From positions 7,006,001-7,070,000 of the forward strand of contig NZ_CP109131.1 of assembly GCF_035917995.1 (NCBI RefSeq): DNA of 64,000 bases, in the 5' to 3' direction. The notes beneath the pieces were generated by a model. It saw nothing but the letters and a program-made list of their open reading frames with translations. It did not search any database and had not been told where the DNA came from. Shown one piece after another: positions 63,427-64,000 of this stretch. The DNA comes from Streptosporangium sp. NBC_01755 (GTDB lineage: Bacteria > Actinomycetota > Actinomycetes > Streptosporangiales > Streptosporangiaceae). Position 1 is the stretch's first letter. The number at the start of each line of letters is the position of its first letter. The position numbers and the translations under genes were made by a program.

Positions 63427-64000
63427 CGGGGGCCCTGGTTCCAGACGACGAGGGGGGGGGGAACGGCGGCGAGGATCTGGCGGATCACGTCCTCGGGGTC
63501 GATCCCGTCGGCCAGGGCGTCGAAGGTGAGCATCAGCCGGTGGGACATCACGTCCACCGCCACGTCGCGGATGTCGTCGGGGAGCAGGTAGTCGCGGCCC
63601 CGCAGCAGCGCCAGGCCGCGCCCCGCGGAGACCAGGCCGAGAGTGGCCCGGGGGCTGACGCCGATCTCGATGTTCTCCTCCAAGTCGGCCAGGCCGTAGT
63701 CGGAGGGGGAGCGGGTGGCCATCACGAGCCTGACCACGTAGTCGGCGACGAGCTGGTGGACCGAGACCTGATCGGCCATCGACTGCAGCGCGGCCAGCCG
63801 CGCGGGGTCGAGCACCGCCCTGGGGGTCGGCGGCGTGACGCTCATCCGGTGCAGGATCTCCAGTTCCTCGTGGGCACTGGGATGGGTGACGCGAACCTTG
63901 AACAGGAACCGGTCGCGCTGGACCTCGGGGAGGGGGTAGACACCCTCGGACTCGATCGGGTTCTGGGTGGCCAGCACGATGAACGGCCTGGGCAGCGGGT
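63423..64000 (-). CDS. MoxR-family AAA+ ATPase (5' end outside window)
   Basis: The C-terminal portion of a MoxR ATPase: [20 protein letters not shown] (sensor 1 and following loop), [15 protein letters not shown] (arginine finger region) and [29 protein letters not shown]. The frame runs off the right edge, so the Walker motifs are not seen. A run of ten G at 63452-63461 (proline codons on the coding strand) occurs near the C-terminus and could slip. It is first of the MoxR-DUF58-VWA operon. Confidence 0.92.
   Translation of the reverse strand, partial: PLPRPFIVLATQNPIESEGVYPLPEVQRDRFLFKVRVTHPSAHEELEILHRMSVTPPTPRAVLDPARLAALQSMADQVSVHQLVADYVVRLVMATRSPSDYGLADLEENIEIGVSPRATLGLVSAGRGLALLRGRDYLLPDDIRDVAVDVMSHRLMLTFDALADGIDPEDVIRQILAAVPPPLVVWNQGPR

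Overview
The window is high-GC DNA with short intergenic gaps, many GTG starts, mycobacterium-type RbpA and HelD-type RNA polymerase factors, and a complete Pup-proteasome locus. This indicates a filamentous or sporulating actinobacterium. The gene order and the many stand-alone Ser/Thr kinases and GNAT proteins fit Streptosporangiales (Streptosporangium/Nonomuraea-like). That placement is inference, not a database result.

Layout. 1-3.4 kb: a coupled trio (FAD oxidoreductase cut by the left edge, four-helix membrane protein, zinc-ribbon/FHA protein). 3.5-9.5 kb: CPA2 antiporter, small Ser/Thr kinase, a scar holding the remains of a TetR regulator and a class III aminotransferase, a tandem GNAT protein and TrmI. 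9.5-28.5 kb: the Pup-proteasome and Tat neighbourhood: mpa/arc, an acyltransferase-3, dop, two kinases on the opposite strand, pup (ending in GGE), prcB, prcA, a lipoprotein, pafA, an FKBP lipoprotein, a DUF3866 protein, pafB, pafC, a small membrane protein, tatA, tatC and a lipid/diacylglycerol kinase. 28.6-36.4 kb: HelY-like helicase, RNB ribonuclease, 5'-3' exonuclease, PAS/SpoIIE phosphatase and Xaa-Pro peptidase. 36.6-42 kb: acyl-CoA dehydrogenase, disulfide oxidoreductase, pirin, Lrp/AsnC regulator and a broken secreted intradiol dioxygenase-CBM5/12 gene. 42.4-47.1 kb: an 86-aa protein ending in TGQYL, then a sugar-use operon with intact ROK regulator, GH4 glucosidase and sugar kinase but a collapsed ABC transporter. 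47.2-55.6 kb: HelD, Lnt and polyprenol-mannose synthase, FxsA, GNAT, a truncated TnpB with its right end, a PEP-mutase-like enzyme and RbpA with a visible sigma-R promoter. 55.7-64 kb: MFS transporter, GDPD, a solitary cytochrome b (QcrB), TrmH and RsmC-like methyltransferases, and a MoxR-DUF58-VWA operon cut by the right edge.

How it works together. Pup is ligated to lysines by PafA and removed by Dop. Tagged proteins are unfolded by Mpa, which docks on the PrcAB core through its C-terminal GQYL. PafBC is the linked DNA-damage activator. RbpA and HelD both act on RNA polymerase and both are associated with rifamycin tolerance.

The most notable observation is the small protein at 42472-42732, whose last five residues are identical to those of Mpa (TGQYL). 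This is the known proteasome-docking tail in a protein that resembles neither Mpa nor Bpa, so it is a candidate new proteasome partner. Other points are a kinase with a degenerate catalytic loop next to a canonical one inside the proteasome locus, a near-perfect palindrome over the predicted mpa promoter, helD with no ordinary start codon, two TnpB-element scars ending in the same TCAAG that supplies the stop codon of the convergent gene, and several decaying genes.
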